A stretch of DNA of 64,000 nucleotides from Actinophytocola sp. (GTDB lineage: Bacteria > Actinomycetota > Actinomycetes > Mycobacteriales > Pseudonocardiaceae). Of the stretch, positions 23,615 through 34,048 are shown in pieces. How positions within the stretch are numbered: the first letter of the stretch is position 1; the number at the start of each line of letters is the position of its first letter. A program made the position numbers and the translations under genes. Under the pieces are notes generated by a model that worked only from the letters and a program-made list of their open reading frames with translations, did not search any database and was not told the DNA's origin. The stretch is taken from contig WHTY01000005.1 of the NCBI GenBank assembly GCA_009377475.1, positions 1 to 64,000 on the forward strand. Reading direction: 5' to 3'.

Positions 23615-23684
23615 CCCTGCCCTCGAACTGCCTGCGGCGGCACCGCGGTGTCGTCGCCGGGTGGCACGAGAGTCGCAACCCCCG

Positions 23685-23714
23685 TTCGCTGGGGTGATCC
23701 GGCAGGGCTAGACT
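23685..23714 (+). promoter_or_regulatory. Candidate promoter for rplY
   Basis: TTCGCT (23685-23690), 18-bp spacer, TAGACT (23709-23714), giving a leader of about 140 nt before rplY. The 248-bp prs-rplY gap otherwise shows no gene. Confidence 0.35.
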
Positions 23715-23862
23715 GTGCGGGTTGCCCCGGCGAGGCGGGTTTCGGCCTGGCGTGATCGACGCGGCGGTCTTTGGTTGCCGCGCGCCGTCATGCGCGAAGC
23801 CCCTCGCGCCGGGTCGAGCCCGAACACATCGATTTCCCTGGCTAGTTTCAAGGAGAACACCG

Positions 23863-24507
23863 TTGGACGAGGTACGTCTGTCCGTTGAGCCGCGCTCCGA
23901 GTTCGGCAAGGGTGCGGCGCGCCGCACCCGCCGCGCGGGCAAGATCCCTGCCGTGCTCTACGGGCACGGCTCCGACCCGAAGCACCTGTCGCTGCCCACC
24001 GTCGAGTTCGCCCGCGTCATCCGTGACCACGGCCGCAACTCCGTGATCACCCTGCAGGTCGATGGCGAGCGCAAGTCGCAGCTCGCGCTGACCAAGACCA
24101 TCACGGTGCACCCGCTCAAGAACTACATCGAGCACGTCGACCTGCTGCTGCTCAAGCGTGGCGAGAAGGTCACCGTCGACATCCCGATCGTGCTCACCGG
24201 CGACCCGGTCAGCGGCACGCTGGTCAACCAGGACAACGACGTGCTTTCAGTCGAGGTCGACGCGCTGCACATCCCGGAGCAGTTCGAGGTGTCCCTCGAG
24301 GGCGCCGAGATCGGCACCCACGTCTACGCCGCCGACGTCGAGATCCCCGAGGGCGCGACGCTGCTGACCGACCCCGAGTCGCTGGTCGCCGCCGTCAACG
24401 AGGCGCCGACCGCGGAGTCGCTCGAGGAGCCGACGGAGGAGGAAGAAGAGGCCCCTGCGGCGGAAGCCGCCGCCGAGGAGCCCGCCGCGGAGGAGTCAAG
24501 CGAGTAA
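23863..24507 (+). CDS. rplY: 50S ribosomal protein L25/general stress protein Ctc
   Basis: 5S rRNA-binding ribosomal protein, 214 aa, the long Ctc/TL5 form. The L25 beta-barrel ([31 protein letters not shown]) is followed by the TL5 C-terminal domain and a very acidic tail rich in EEE and AAEE. The start is TTG at 23863, fixed by a perfect AAGGAG seven bases upstream; no ATG/GTG fits. Pth follows one base after its TAA, matching the rplY-pth order of mycobacteria. Confidence 0.95.
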   Translation: MDEVRLSVEPRSEFGKGAARRTRRAGKIPAVLYGHGSDPKHLSLPTVEFARVIRDHGRNSVITLQVDGERKSQLALTKTITVHPLKNYIEHVDLLLLKRGEKVTVDIPIVLTGDPVSGTLVNQDNDVLSVEVDALHIPEQFEVSLEGAEIGTHVYAADVEIPEGATLLTDPESLVAAVNEAPTAESLEEPTEEEEEAPAAEAAAEEPAAEESSE

Positions 24508-24508
24508 C

Positions 24509-25099
24509 GTGTCCGAACTGGACATTCCGGGGGCCGGCGAGCGGGTGCTGCTCGCCGGCCTCGGCAATCCGGGACCCGCGTACGCGGGCAACCGGCACAA
24601 CGTCGGTTTCCTCGTCGCCGATGAGCTGGCCGACCGCATGGGCGCCAAGTTCAGGGCGCACAAGGCGGGGGCCGACGCCGTCGAGGGCAGGCTGGCCGGG
24701 ACGCCCGTCGTGCTGGCCAAGCCGCGCTCGTACATGAACCTCTCCGGTGGTCCCATCGCCGGGCTGGCGCGGTTCTTCAAGCTGCCCGTCAACGCCGTCG
24801 TCGCCGTGCACGATGAGCTGGACATCGACTTCGGCGAGATCCGGCTCAAGTTCGGCGGCGGCGAAGGCGGCCACAACGGGCTGCGCTCCCTCTCGAAGTC
24901 ACTCGGCACCCGCGACTACTACCGGGTGCGCTTCGGCGTCGGCCGCCCGCCTGGGCGGATGGCCGCCGCCGACTACGTCCTCAAGGACTTCTCCAGCGCA
25001 GAACGCCGCGACCTGGCCTACCACGTCGACCGGTGCGCCGACGCCGTCGAGGAGCTGCTGGGCAAGGGCCTGGCAGCGGCACAGAACCGGTTCCACTGA
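24509..25099 (+). CDS. pth: Peptidyl-tRNA hydrolase
   Basis: Recycles peptidyl-tRNA dropped from ribosomes; cytosolic; 196 aa. Family motifs: [21 protein letters not shown] with catalytic His of [38 protein letters not shown], and GHNGLRSL. The GTG start is one base after the rplY stop, so the pair is an operon. It is followed by a long palindrome shared with the convergent FAAL gene. Confidence 0.98.
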   Translation: MSELDIPGAGERVLLAGLGNPGPAYAGNRHNVGFLVADELADRMGAKFRAHKAGADAVEGRLAGTPVVLAKPRSYMNLSGGPIAGLARFFKLPVNAVVAVHDELDIDFGEIRLKFGGGEGGHNGLRSLSKSLGTRDYYRVRFGVGRPPGRMAAADYVLKDFSSAERRDLAYHVDRCADAVEELLGKGLAAAQNRFH

Positions 25100-25113
25100 G
25101 CCCCCTCCGGAAG

Positions 25114-25196
25114 TTGATCAGCCTCACTCCCTCAGTGACGACATTTTGCCCGCTTTGCCGGGTATTTTTCGTCACTCGCGGAGCAAGGCTGATCAA
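25114..25196. terminator. Long palindrome between convergent pth and FAAL genes
   Basis: TTGATCAGCCT (25114-25124) is perfectly complementary to AGGCTGATCAA (25186-25196). Inner arms AGTGACGA (25134-25141) and TCGTCACT (25069+100, i.e. 25169-25176) also pair, and a small CCCG...CGGG hairpin is followed by TATTTTT at 25163-25169. The right arm contains the FAAL stop codon. This fits a two-way terminator; it also belongs to the TGATC-ended palindrome family. Confidence 0.65.
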
Positions 25197-26884
25197 GTAC
25201 TCACCGTGGCCTTGTCGATCTCGTCCGCGTACGTCGACGCGGTGGCGGCGCGCTTGACCTTGCCGGACGGCGTCTTCGGCAGGCTGCCCGGCGAGAGCAC
25301 CAGCACCGAGAACGGCCGGACGCCGACCGCGTCGGTCACCCGCGCGGTGACCTCCTTGGCCAGCGCGCGTTCCTCGTCGCTGCCCGCCACTGTGGACTCA
25401 AGGACAACGGCGTAGCGCTCGCGGCGCGTCCCGGCGTCGATGCGCACCGCGATCGCGTTGCCCGCGCGCACGCCGGACACCGCCTGCGCGGCGCGTTCGA
25501 CGTCGGTCGGATAGATGTTGCGCCCGCCCATGATGATGACGTCCTTGCTCCTGCCGCAGATGACGATCTGCCCGTCGACAAGGTAGCCGATGTCGCCGGT
25601 GGCGAACCAGCCTTCGGCGTCCTTGGTGTCCAGCGGCCCGTCGACGGTCAGGTACCCCGGCGTGACGGCCTCGCCACGCAACTGGATCTCGCCGACCTCG
25701 CGGTCACCGCGCAGCGTGCCGTCCTCGGCGACGATCCGCGCCTCAATACCAGGCAACGGCCCGCCGAGCACCGCGAACGACCGCACCCCGTCGGTGCCAC
25801 GGCGGGGGTCGTCCTCGGGCACCGGCACCGCGCGGTCATGCGCCTCCAACGCCTCCGGCTCGATGACATCGGACTCCAGCCCACTGCCCACGGGCGCGAA
25901 AGACACCGCCAGCGTGGCTTCCGCGAGGCCGTAGGCGGGGAACATCGCACCGGGATCGAGCCCGAAACGGGCTCCGGCGTCCATGAAGGTCTTGACGGCG
26001 GCGGCGTCGATCGGCTCCGCGCCGTTGAGCGCGATACGGAGGCTGGACAGGTCGTAGCTCGCCTCGTCGCCTGCGCGCGCGAGCCGCTTGCCGACAATGG
26101 CGTACGCGAAGTTCGGCGCGGCCGTCACCGTGCCCTGGTGGCGGCTGATCAGGTCCGGCCAGATCAGCGGCCCGCTCAGGAACTCGACCGGAGTGATCTT
26201 GGCCAGCTCGATGCCGAACGTCATCGGCACGGTCAGGAAACCGACCATCCCCATGTCGTGGAACAGTGGCAGCCACGACACCATGGTGTCGGACTCGGCG
26301 TCGAGTTCGGCGCGCTCCGCCATCGCGGACAGGTTCGAGAACAGGTTGCCGTGGGTGATCTTGACGGCCTTCGGCTCTGCCGTCGAGCCGCTGGTCAGTT
26401 GCAGCAGCGCCAGGTCGTCCTCCCCTGCGGTGACCGGCTCGGCGATCGGCTCGGCGTCCAGCAGGTCGTTGATCAGCCGGTAGCTGATGCCGTTCTCCGC
26501 AAGCACCGGCGCGAGCTGGTCGAACGGGTCGCCGAGCAGCACGAGGTCGGAGCCGATCATCCGCAACACGGTGAGCGTGTCGGACGCCCACTCCGCGAGG
26601 TCGGTGCGCGGGGTCGGCTGGTGCAACATGGTGACGTTGCCGCCCGCGAGCCAGACCGCCTGCACCGTTGGCGCGATCAGCGCCGGCGCCGCCGCGAGGA
26701 TGCCCACGGACCCGCCGGGCCGCAGCCCGTCCGTGGCGAGGCCACCCGCGACGCGCCGTGCCTGCTCGTGCACGTCCGCCCACGTCGTCCGCACCGGGTC
26801 GTGCGGCTCGCCGGTGGTCATCCCGCGTTTGCTGCCGCCGTCGGAGAGGGCGGTCGCTGTCAGTTGGTCGACAAACCTGCTCAT
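25193..26884 (-). CDS. Fatty acyl-AMP ligase / FadD-like AMP-forming ligase
   Basis: 563-aa member of the ANL (adenylate-forming) superfamily. P-loop LLQLTSGSTAEPKAVKITHG; SWLPLFHDMGMVGFL and YGLAEATLAVSFAP are the signatures I associate with FAAL proteins (which make acyl-AMP for transfer to carriers) rather than acyl-CoA ligases. The C-terminal hinge region GRSKDVIIMGGRNIYPTDVE and catalytic Lys in SLPKTPSGKVKR are present. It occupies the position of the Rv1013 FadD-like gene beside pth in mycobacteria. No polyketide or peptide synthase lies near, so its acyl acceptor is unknown. The start is ATG at 26884. Product could be acyl-AMP or acyl-CoA. Confidence 0.85.
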   Translation of the reverse strand: MSRFVDQLTATALSDGGSKRGMTTGEPHDPVRTTWADVHEQARRVAGGLATDGLRPGGSVGILAAAPALIAPTVQAVWLAGGNVTMLHQPTPRTDLAEWASDTLTVLRMIGSDLVLLGDPFDQLAPVLAENGISYRLINDLLDAEPIAEPVTAGEDDLALLQLTSGSTAEPKAVKITHGNLFSNLSAMAERAELDAESDTMVSWLPLFHDMGMVGFLTVPMTFGIELAKITPVEFLSGPLIWPDLISRHQGTVTAAPNFAYAIVGKRLARAGDEASYDLSSLRIALNGAEPIDAAAVKTFMDAGARFGLDPGAMFPAYGLAEATLAVSFAPVGSGLESDVIEPEALEAHDRAVPVPEDDPRRGTDGVRSFAVLGGPLPGIEARIVAEDGTLRGDREVGEIQLRGEAVTPGYLTVDGPLDTKDAEGWFATGDIGYLVDGQIVICGRSKDVIIMGGRNIYPTDVERAAQAVSGVRAGNAIAVRIDAGTRRERYAVVLESTVAGSDEERALAKEVTARVTDAVGVRPFSVLVLSPGSLPKTPSGKVKRAATASTYADEIDKATVST

Positions 26885-26956
26885 GCTGTCGAGCCTATAG
26901 ACACCACGGTTGTCACCGATACACAACCTCGCGTGGGCCGCCTTGTGCGAGCTCGA

Positions 26957-28738
<1,782 letters not shown>

Positions 28739-28794
28739 CTAGGCGCTATTCCAGGGGCAGGGGTCGGGGTCCGTGTCCAACTTAGGCCACGACG

Positions 28795-29760
28795 TCAGGC
28801 GTGCACCTGGGGCGGGGTCGGACGGGTGCTGTCCTCGCCGCCGACGATCCGCGCGCCGTGCACCGGGCCGTGCGCGACCCGTACCGTGCGGCACACGCCG
28901 GTGCCCGCCATCTGCGCGGCGACGTCGACGGCGGCGTCCTCGTCCTCGCACAGGAACGCGCATGTCGGCCCTGACCCGGACACGACGCCCGCCAGCGCGC
29001 CAGCCTCCACGCCCGCGCGCAGCGTCCGTCGCAGCGACGGCCGCAACGACACGGCTGCGGACTGGAGGTCGTTGCCAAGCAGCATGGCGAGCTGCCTCGG
29101 GTCGCCGGATGCCAGCGCCTCAAGCAGCGGGGCGTGCGAGCCTAGGCGGGGCGGGTCGCCGCTGTCGCGCAGCCGGTCCAGCTCCCCGAACACCCTCGGC
29201 GTGGACAGGCCCTTGGTCGCGAACGCCAGCACCCAGTGGAAGGTGTGGCGGCACAGCACCGGCACCAGCTCCTCGCCGCGCCCGGTGCCGAGCGCGGTGC
29301 CGCCGGAGAGCGCGAACGGGACGTCGCTGCCGAGCTTCGCCGCGATGTCGGCGAGCTCGTCGCGTCCGATGTCTAGCTCCCACAACGCGGCGAGGCCGAC
29401 CAGCGTGGCGGCGGCGTCCGCGCTGCCGCCCGCCATGCCGCCCGCGACCGGGATGCCCTTGCGGATGACGACCTTGACCTTGGGTTCGTCGTCGACGCGG
29501 CCGACGTACTCGGCAAGCTCGTTGGCGGCGCGCCACGCGAGGTTCGCCTCGCCACGAGGCACGGTGCTCTCGCCCTCGCCGGACACCTCGATGCCCGGCT
29601 CCTCGCTCACGGCGACCGTCACCTCGTCCACAAGCGACAACGCCTGGAAGACCGTGGCCAGCTCGTGGTAACCGTCATCGCGCACGTCACCCACACCGAG
29701 GTGCAGGTTCACCTTCGCGGGCACCCGGACGGTCACCGGTGGCGGTACAACGGCAAGCAC
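28795..29760 (-). CDS. ispE: 4-diphosphocytidyl-2-C-methyl-D-erythritol kinase
   Basis: GHMP kinase of the MEP isoprenoid pathway, 321 aa. [20 protein letters not shown] opens the protein (catalytic Lys and substrate-binding region). The ATP loop [20 protein letters not shown] is at about residues 107-126, and the C-terminal [14 protein letters not shown] motif is present. It is syntenic with Rv1011 beside ksgA, but here separated from it by the MetN-like gene. Confidence 0.97.
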   Translation of the reverse strand: MLAVVPPPVTVRVPAKVNLHLGVGDVRDDGYHELATVFQALSLVDEVTVAVSEEPGIEVSGEGESTVPRGEANLAWRAANELAEYVGRVDDEPKVKVVIRKGIPVAGGMAGGSADAAATLVGLAALWELDIGRDELADIAAKLGSDVPFALSGGTALGTGRGEELVPVLCRHTFHWVLAFATKGLSTPRVFGELDRLRDSGDPPRLGSHAPLLEALASGDPRQLAMLLGNDLQSAAVSLRPSLRRTLRAGVEAGALAGVVSGSGPTCAFLCEDEDAAVDVAAQMAGTGVCRTVRVAHGPVHGARIVGGEDSTRPTPPQVHA

Positions 29761-29810
29761 GTGGCCAGCCTACGCCTACCGCGCGTGCGTGACCCGTCGC
29801 GCCCAGCGCC

Positions 29811-29873
29811 GTGTCCGACGTTCGTGCACGCGTGTCCGACACTCCGGGCGTTGTGTCCGACGTTCGTGCACGC
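29811..29873 (+). repeat. Three 21-bp GTGTCC-family units
   Basis: Units start at 29811, 29832 and 29853. Units 1 and 3 are identical and read GTGTCCGACGTTCGTGCAC plus two bases; unit 2 reads GTGTCCGACACTCCGGGC plus three. The array fills the spacer between the ispE start and the MetN-like stop. Confidence 0.75.
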
Positions 29874-29879
29874 GTGTGG

Positions 29880-30917
29880 CTACGCTGCGACGCTGGCCAG
29901 CGCGGGCTCGCGGGTGACGCGACCGCCGATCGTGGTGACCCGGGTCGGACGACGCACCGGCGTGACCAGGCCGCCGTGCTCGCCGATCCAGCCGAGCGCG
30001 ATCGCGGCGTTGTCGCCGCGCAGTCCGATGCGGTAGCGCGCGACCGGCACCTCACCGATCCGAGTGGTGCCGCCGTCCAGCGTGTCGATGTCCACGCCGA
30101 GGCGGTCCGCCGCCGAGGGCAGGGTCGTGCCGACCGTGGCGTGTCCGATGAGCGTCACGTCGGCCACGACGTCGTACCCGTCGACGTCGGCGCCGTGCGT
30201 GCTCGGCAGCACGCGGCGCGCCAGGTGGCTGTCCCTGTCGGCGATGAGGTCGAATACGGTACCGGTCTCCAGCAGCCTGCCGTCGGCGAACAGGGCGACG
30301 GCGTCGCACACCTTGCGGACGACGTCCGCGTCGGTGGTGGCGACCACGACGGTCACGCCGAGCTCGGCCCGCGCGCGGTCGAGGGCTGCCAGGACGCCGC
30401 CAGCCTGGTCGACGTCGAGTCCGGCCGTCGGCTCGTCCACGATGAGCACCGCCGGGTCGGTGGCCAGCGCACGGGCGATCGCGACGCGCCTGCGCTGGCC
30501 CTCGTCCAGCTCGCCGGGGTGTTGCGCGCCCGCACGCGCCAGGCCGACGAGGTCAAGCAGGCGCAGCACGCGCTCACGCCTGCTCGGGCCGTTGACGTTC
30601 AGCCGCTCCAGCGGTGTGGCGACGTTGCCCGCGACGGTGCGCTCGCCACGCAGCGACGGGTACGCCTCCAGGAGGCTGAACCGTTCGCGCAGGTCACGCA
30701 GCGACCGGACGTCCAGTCGAGCGGTGTCGACGTCGTCAACGCGGATGGCGCCAGCCTCGGGACGCTCGTGCAGTCCGAGCAGCCGCGCGAGGGTCGACGT
30801 CCCCGATTCCGCGCGACCGAGCAGGCCGAAGACGGCGCCGGCGTCGATGTGGAACGAGACGTCGCGCAGCGTGGTGGACTCGGGCGTGGACGTGGTCAGG
30901 TTTTCGACAGTGATCAC
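29880..30917 (-). CDS. MetN-like ABC protein with degenerate ATPase motifs and a NIL domain
   Basis: 345-aa protein with the MetN architecture: one ABC domain (1-235) and a C-terminal NIL domain (about 243-318), which in MetN binds methionine. Key ABC residues are replaced. Walker A is GRAESGTST (34-42), with Thr40 for the essential Lys and Glu37 for Gly. The Q-loop reads SLLEAYP (Glu84 for Gln). The signature is LDEGQ (137-141). The H-loop reads VVATTDAD (Thr195 for His). Walker B VLIVDEPTAGLD is intact. There is no MetI or MetQ gene nearby. Upstream are a SAM riboswitch and a Cys-rich leader ORF, so expression should follow sulfur-amino-acid status. Likely a non-hydrolysing sensor or scaffold; activity with a remote permease is not excluded. 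Confidence 0.85.
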   Translation of the reverse strand: MITVENLTTSTPESTTLRDVSFHIDAGAVFGLLGRAESGTSTLARLLGLHERPEAGAIRVDDVDTARLDVRSLRDLRERFSLLEAYPSLRGERTVAGNVATPLERLNVNGPSRRERVLRLLDLVGLARAGAQHPGELDEGQRRRVAIARALATDPAVLIVDEPTAGLDVDQAGGVLAALDRARAELGVTVVVATTDADVVRKVCDAVALFADGRLLETGTVFDLIADRDSHLARRVLPSTHGADVDGYDVVADVTLIGHATVGTTLPSAADRLGVDIDTLDGGTTRIGEVPVARYRIGLRGDNAAIALGWIGEHGGLVTPVRRPTRVTTIGGRVTREPALASVAA

Positions 30918-30999
30918 GAAGAACTCCAGTGGGGTGCGGCCCTCGCACAGCGCACAGCGAGGCGTGCGGCAGGGCCTTTCGGTCAGGACAGGCCGGGCG

Positions 31000-31083
31000 T
31001 CAGCGACAGGGACGACACGCGCACACGGTGCGGCGGCACTGATCGACTACTCGACGCTGCGTCAGCATTCGTGACCGATACAT
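31000..31083 (-). CDS. Cys-rich leader peptide (27 aa)
   Basis: Short ORF between the SAM riboswitch and the MetN-like gene: MYRSRMLTQRR at the start and CRRTVCACRPCR at the end, four Cys in the last 12 residues. The LTxRRxVD...C pattern resembles the leader peptides found in front of actinobacterial sulfur genes, where Cys-codon stalling acts as an attenuator. ATG at 31083 has GGAGGG about 10 bases upstream, at the 3' edge of the riboswitch. It ends 82 bp before the MetN-like start. Confidence 0.65.
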   Translation of the reverse strand: MYRSRMLTQRRVVDQCRRTVCACRPCR

Positions 31084-31090
31084 AGAGAAT

Positions 31091-31184
31091 CCCTCCATCG
31101 GTCCTGGCGGAAGCACCTGCCCATCGGTGGGTGGTTGCTGCGGCGTCAAGGAGCCAGGTCTCTCGGCCGCTCGGGATGGATGCC
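31091..31184 (-). promoter_or_regulatory. SAM riboswitch (S-box/SAM-I type)
   Basis: Read on the minus strand: P1 TCCATC (31180-31175) pairs with GATGGA (31099-31094). Between them are GAGCGGCCGAGAGACCTGGC, TTGACGCCGCAGCAACC, a P3 hairpin with ACCCACCGATGGG, then GGTGCTTCC. These match the conserved S-box core (GAGRGACTGGCCC...GCAACC...GGTGC). It controls the leader ORF and MetN-like gene. Confidence 0.8.
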
Positions 31185-31189
31185 TCAAC

Positions 31190-31219
31190 ATTACAGCGGA
31201 TACCCACCGTCGTTGGCAA
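31190..31219 (-). promoter_or_regulatory. Candidate promoter of the riboswitch transcript
   Basis: On the minus strand TTGCCA (31219-31214), an 18-bp spacer, then TGTAAT (31195-31190). Predicted transcription start is about 31183, at the 5' edge of the riboswitch, which is mutually supportive. Confidence 0.45.
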
Positions 31220-31269
31220 CACCGGACGGTCCGTAGATGTTCCAAATCACAACGCAGACCATTTTCGCC

Positions 31270-31437
31270 GTGTCCCGCGTTCCGGACGTCGTGTCCCGCG
31301 TTCCGGACGTCGTGTCCCTCGTTCACGGCGTTGTGTTCCCCGCTCCGGACGCTGTGTCCGGCTCTCGTGACGTCGTGTCCGACGCTCCGGACGCTGTATT
31401 CGGCGCTCCGGACGCTGTATTCGGCGTTGCGGACGTT
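31270..31437 (+). repeat. Array of eight 21-bp GTGTCC-family units
   Basis: Eight exact-period units start at 31270, 31291, 31312, 31333, 31354, 31375, 31396 and 31417. The first two are identical (GTGTCCCGCGTTCCGGAC plus GTC). The array ends against GTGTCA at 31438, which contains the ksgA stop codon (TCA, 31441-31443). Translated on the plus strand it would give heptapeptides like VSRVPDV, but no start signal or gene is supported there. Confidence 0.85.
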
Positions 31438-31440
31438 GTG

Positions 31441-32439
31441 TCAGGCAGCGGCGTGGGCGATGCGGGTGAAGTCGGCGACGGTGAGCTGTTCGCCTCGGGT
31501 CGTCGGCTCGACGTCGGCGGCCCGAAGGATCTGCTCCGCACGCTGCGCCGAGCCAGCCCATGACGCGAGCGCGGCGCGGAGCGTCTTGCGGCGCTGGGCG
31601 AACGCGGCGTCCACGACGGCGAACACCCGGTCGCGGTCCGCTGCCGACGCGGGCGCGGTGTCGGGGTGTCGTTCGAAGGAGACCAGCGCGGAGTCCACGT
31701 TCGGGACCGGCCAGAACACGGCGCGCGGGACCGGCGCGACCTTCCGAACCGTGCCGTACCAGGCCAGCTTGACGCTCGGTACGCCATACACCTTGCCGCC
31801 TGGGCCAGCCGCCATCCGGTCGGCCACCTCGGTCTGCACCATCACCAACGCCCGCCGCAGCGACGGCAGCTCTCCGAGCAGGTGCAACACGACCGGCACC
31901 GCGACGTTGTAGGGAAGGTTGGCCACCAGAAGGTTCGGGGTGGCCACGCTCGGTGTGTCGAGAGCGCGGGGCACAGCGGCCTGAGCGGGGGACACGACGT
32001 CGGGAACGGGGGACACGGCGTCGGGAGTGTCGGACACAGGGGCCTGAGTGTCGGACACGGCGGCGGTGGCTAGGTCTTCTGCGCGGAGTCGGAGGGCGTC
32101 GGCTGACAGGACTGTCAGGCGTGAGGCGGCGGTGGCTCCAGTGCCTGTTTTGGCGGCGACTGTTGCGGGGAGGCGGGCGGCCAATACTGGATCGACCTCG
32201 ACGGCCACCACCCGCGCGCGGGTGGCGAGCAGCCCCAGCGTCAGCGACCCCAACCCCGGCCCCACCTCAAGAACGACGTCGTCAGCGCAGACACTGGCCA
32301 AGTGCACGATGCGGCGCACCGTGTTCGGGTCGTGCACGAAGTTCTGGCCGAGCTTCTTCGTCGGGCGCACCGCGAACTCCTCGGCCAACGCGCGCACGTC
32401 CGCCGGTCCGAGCAGGGCAACGTCCGATTGGGTCACCAC
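31441..32439 (-). CDS. ksgA: 16S rRNA (adenine1518/1519-N6)-dimethyltransferase with a 35-aa repeat insertion
   Basis: Dimethylates two adenines in helix 45 of 16S rRNA during 30S maturation. 332 aa. [20 protein letters not shown] opens the fold; SAM motif I is [12 protein letters not shown] (56-67), acidic motif VEVDP, motif IV NLPYNV (174-179), and the C-terminal [10 protein letters not shown]. Residues 128-162 are five heptapeptide repeats ([35 protein letters not shown]), encoded by five 21-bp units of the same family found in the spacer just 3'. The insert lies between the [10 protein letters not shown] strand and NLPYN, a surface loop, and keeps the frame. All catalytic motifs remain. 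Confidence 0.95.
   Translation of the reverse strand: MVTQSDVALLGPADVRALAEEFAVRPTKKLGQNFVHDPNTVRRIVHLASVCADDVVLEVGPGLGSLTLGLLATRARVVAVEVDPVLAARLPATVAAKTGTGATAASRLTVLSADALRLRAEDLATAAVSDTQAPVSDTPDAVSPVPDVVSPAQAAVPRALDTPSVATPNLLVANLPYNVAVPVVLHLLGELPSLRRALVMVQTEVADRMAAGPGGKVYGVPSVKLAWYGTVRKVAPVPRAVFWPVPNVDSALVSFERHPDTAPASAADRDRVFAVVDAAFAQRRKTLRAALASWAGSAQRAEQILRAADVEPTTRGEQLTVADFTRIAHAAA
31954..32058 (-). repeat. Five in-frame 21-bp GTGTCC-family units inside ksgA
   Basis: On the coding strand units begin at 32058, 32037, 32016, 31995 and 31974, each opening GTGTCC (the last GTGCCC). They encode KsgA residues 128-162. Confidence 0.9.
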
Positions 32440-32555
32440 ACGAGACTATGTCGTCGCGGGAGCGACAGGCTCAGCAGGTCGCGGCACGGTGACAAGCCTC
32501 GCGGCACGGCGCAAAGCCGCGCGCGGGACCCGGCAAGGCCGAAACGACAGCGCCG

Positions 32556-34013
32556 CTACGTCGGCAGCCCGAGCTGCTCCGCGCAGTGGGGCCACGCGCT
32601 GTAGCCGCCCCGCGCGTCGCGGAGCTTCGTCGCGATCGCGATCTGCTGCTCACGGCTGGCCTGGTGCGGGTACGAGGCGTACTGGCTGCCGCCGTAGGCG
32701 GCCCAGGTCGACTTGTCGAACTGCAAGCCGCCGTAGTACCCGTTGCCGGTGTTGATCGACCAGTTGCCGCTCGACTCGCAGAAGGCGAGGCGGTCCCACA
32801 CCTCGGCGTCGCTGATCACCGGCTGCTTGGTGCCGACGATCACGATCTTCGGCACCGCCTTGCTCAGCACCTTGACCTTGAGCTCTTCGCGGCTGACCTC
32901 GACGTTGTTGCGCTGGGTCACGCGGTAGGTGACGAGCTTCTCGCCCGCATTGCCCTGCTGCTTGACCTTCTCGGTGCCGACCGGCAGGTTCGGATCCTCG
33001 ATCTCCTTGACCGGGATCTCGATCGGCTCCCTGACGCTGATGGTCGACACGCCGGTACGCACGATGTGCAGCTCAGCGCCGTCGACGAGCTTGCGCTTGA
33101 GGCCCTGCTCGACCGAGTCGCGCTCGCCGAGCGTGATCTCCTGGGTCGCCAGAAACTCCCTGACGGTCACCGCGTTGGTGGTGATCTTGCGCGGCTTGTT
33201 GCCGCCGTCGTAGAGCGTGATGTCCTTCTGGGTCTTGACCTGGAGGGTCATGCCGTCGAGCGGCACGGCACCACTGGCGGGCACCGACAGTTCGGCGCCG
33301 TTGGACAGCATCCTGCCCATGCCGAGCTGTTCCATCGCCTCTTCGACGGTGGTCGCGCGCACCCAGGTCTGGCGCTGCTTGCCGTCGACGACGAGGGTGA
33401 GCTGCCGCCCGCGCTCAAGCTTGACGACGCCGCCGTGGCCGACGGCGGCGTTCGGGGACGGTGACAGCGAGTCGTGTTTGCCGATCGTGATGCCGGCGTC
33501 ATCGAGGACGTCGCCGACGGTCGACCCGAAGGTATTGACGGTCTGCGTCTTGCCGTCGACGTTGAGCGTCACGCTCTTGTTCATCGCGAGCGCGGCGGCG
33601 CCACCGCCGGTCAGCGACACCAGCACCGCGACGACGGCGCCCTTGAGGAAGCGCTGCTTCCACGTCCGGACCGCGGTGGCGAACCCGGACTCCGCCGGCT
33701 CCGGCTCCCGTGCGGGGGCGTAGGCCTCGACGATGTCGTCCGGGATGTAGTCCGGGATGACGGGCAACACCGTCGTCTCGGCGTTGACGAGCCGAATGAG
33801 CTGGTCGACGTCGACGTCGAGGTCCCGCAGCATCTCTTCCGCCTGCGGGCCGAGCACCGCGTGCACGTCCTGCGACGTGACAGCGGGCGCGGGTGAGAAC
33901 TCAGTGATGTCGGCGTCGTATTGGGGCCAGTGAAAGTCGGTTGTTGGCCTGTCGAGCTGTGCCACTGATGAGTGCGCAGGGCGCACGGGGGCACGCCACT
34001 GGTCAACAGTCAC
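32556..34013 (-). CDS. rpfB: Resuscitation-promoting factor RpfB
   Basis: Secreted, membrane-tethered muralytic enzyme that promotes regrowth of dormant cells. 485 aa. Cytoplasmic N-terminus of about 115 residues, one transmembrane helix (about 121-143, [20 protein letters not shown]), three DUF348 repeats, a G5 domain ([20 protein letters not shown] region), and a C-terminal Rpf transglycosylase domain with catalytic-type [20 protein letters not shown]. The long cytoplasmic tail is typical of Pseudonocardiales RpfB. The start is taken as GTG at 34013 ([12 protein letters not shown]) with AAAGGG upstream; an in-frame ATG 29 codons earlier is less likely. A leader of about 190 nt is predicted. 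Syntenic with Rv1009. Confidence 0.95.
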   Translation of the reverse strand: MTVDQWRAPVRPAHSSVAQLDRPTTDFHWPQYDADITEFSPAPAVTSQDVHAVLGPQAEEMLRDLDVDVDQLIRLVNAETTVLPVIPDYIPDDIVEAYAPAREPEPAESGFATAVRTWKQRFLKGAVVAVLVSLTGGGAAALAMNKSVTLNVDGKTQTVNTFGSTVGDVLDDAGITIGKHDSLSPSPNAAVGHGGVVKLERGRQLTLVVDGKQRQTWVRATTVEEAMEQLGMGRMLSNGAELSVPASGAVPLDGMTLQVKTQKDITLYDGGNKPRKITTNAVTVREFLATQEITLGERDSVEQGLKRKLVDGAELHIVRTGVSTISVREPIEIPVKEIEDPNLPVGTEKVKQQGNAGEKLVTYRVTQRNNVEVSREELKVKVLSKAVPKIVIVGTKQPVISDAEVWDRLAFCESSGNWSINTGNGYYGGLQFDKSTWAAYGGSQYASYPHQASREQQIAIATKLRDARGGYSAWPHCAEQLGLPT

Positions 34014-34048
34014 GGAGCCGATCCCTTTCGCGCAGCGGTCTTCCTCCA

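Noticed and set aside
31270..31437. CRISPR-like array
   Set aside because: The 21-bp units are contiguous with no unique spacers and no cas genes; these are plain tandem repeats.
31237..31563. Plus-strand ORF built from the 21-bp repeats (VSRVPDV...)
   Set aside because: It has no ribosome site and runs antisense into ksgA; the open frame follows from the repeat period.
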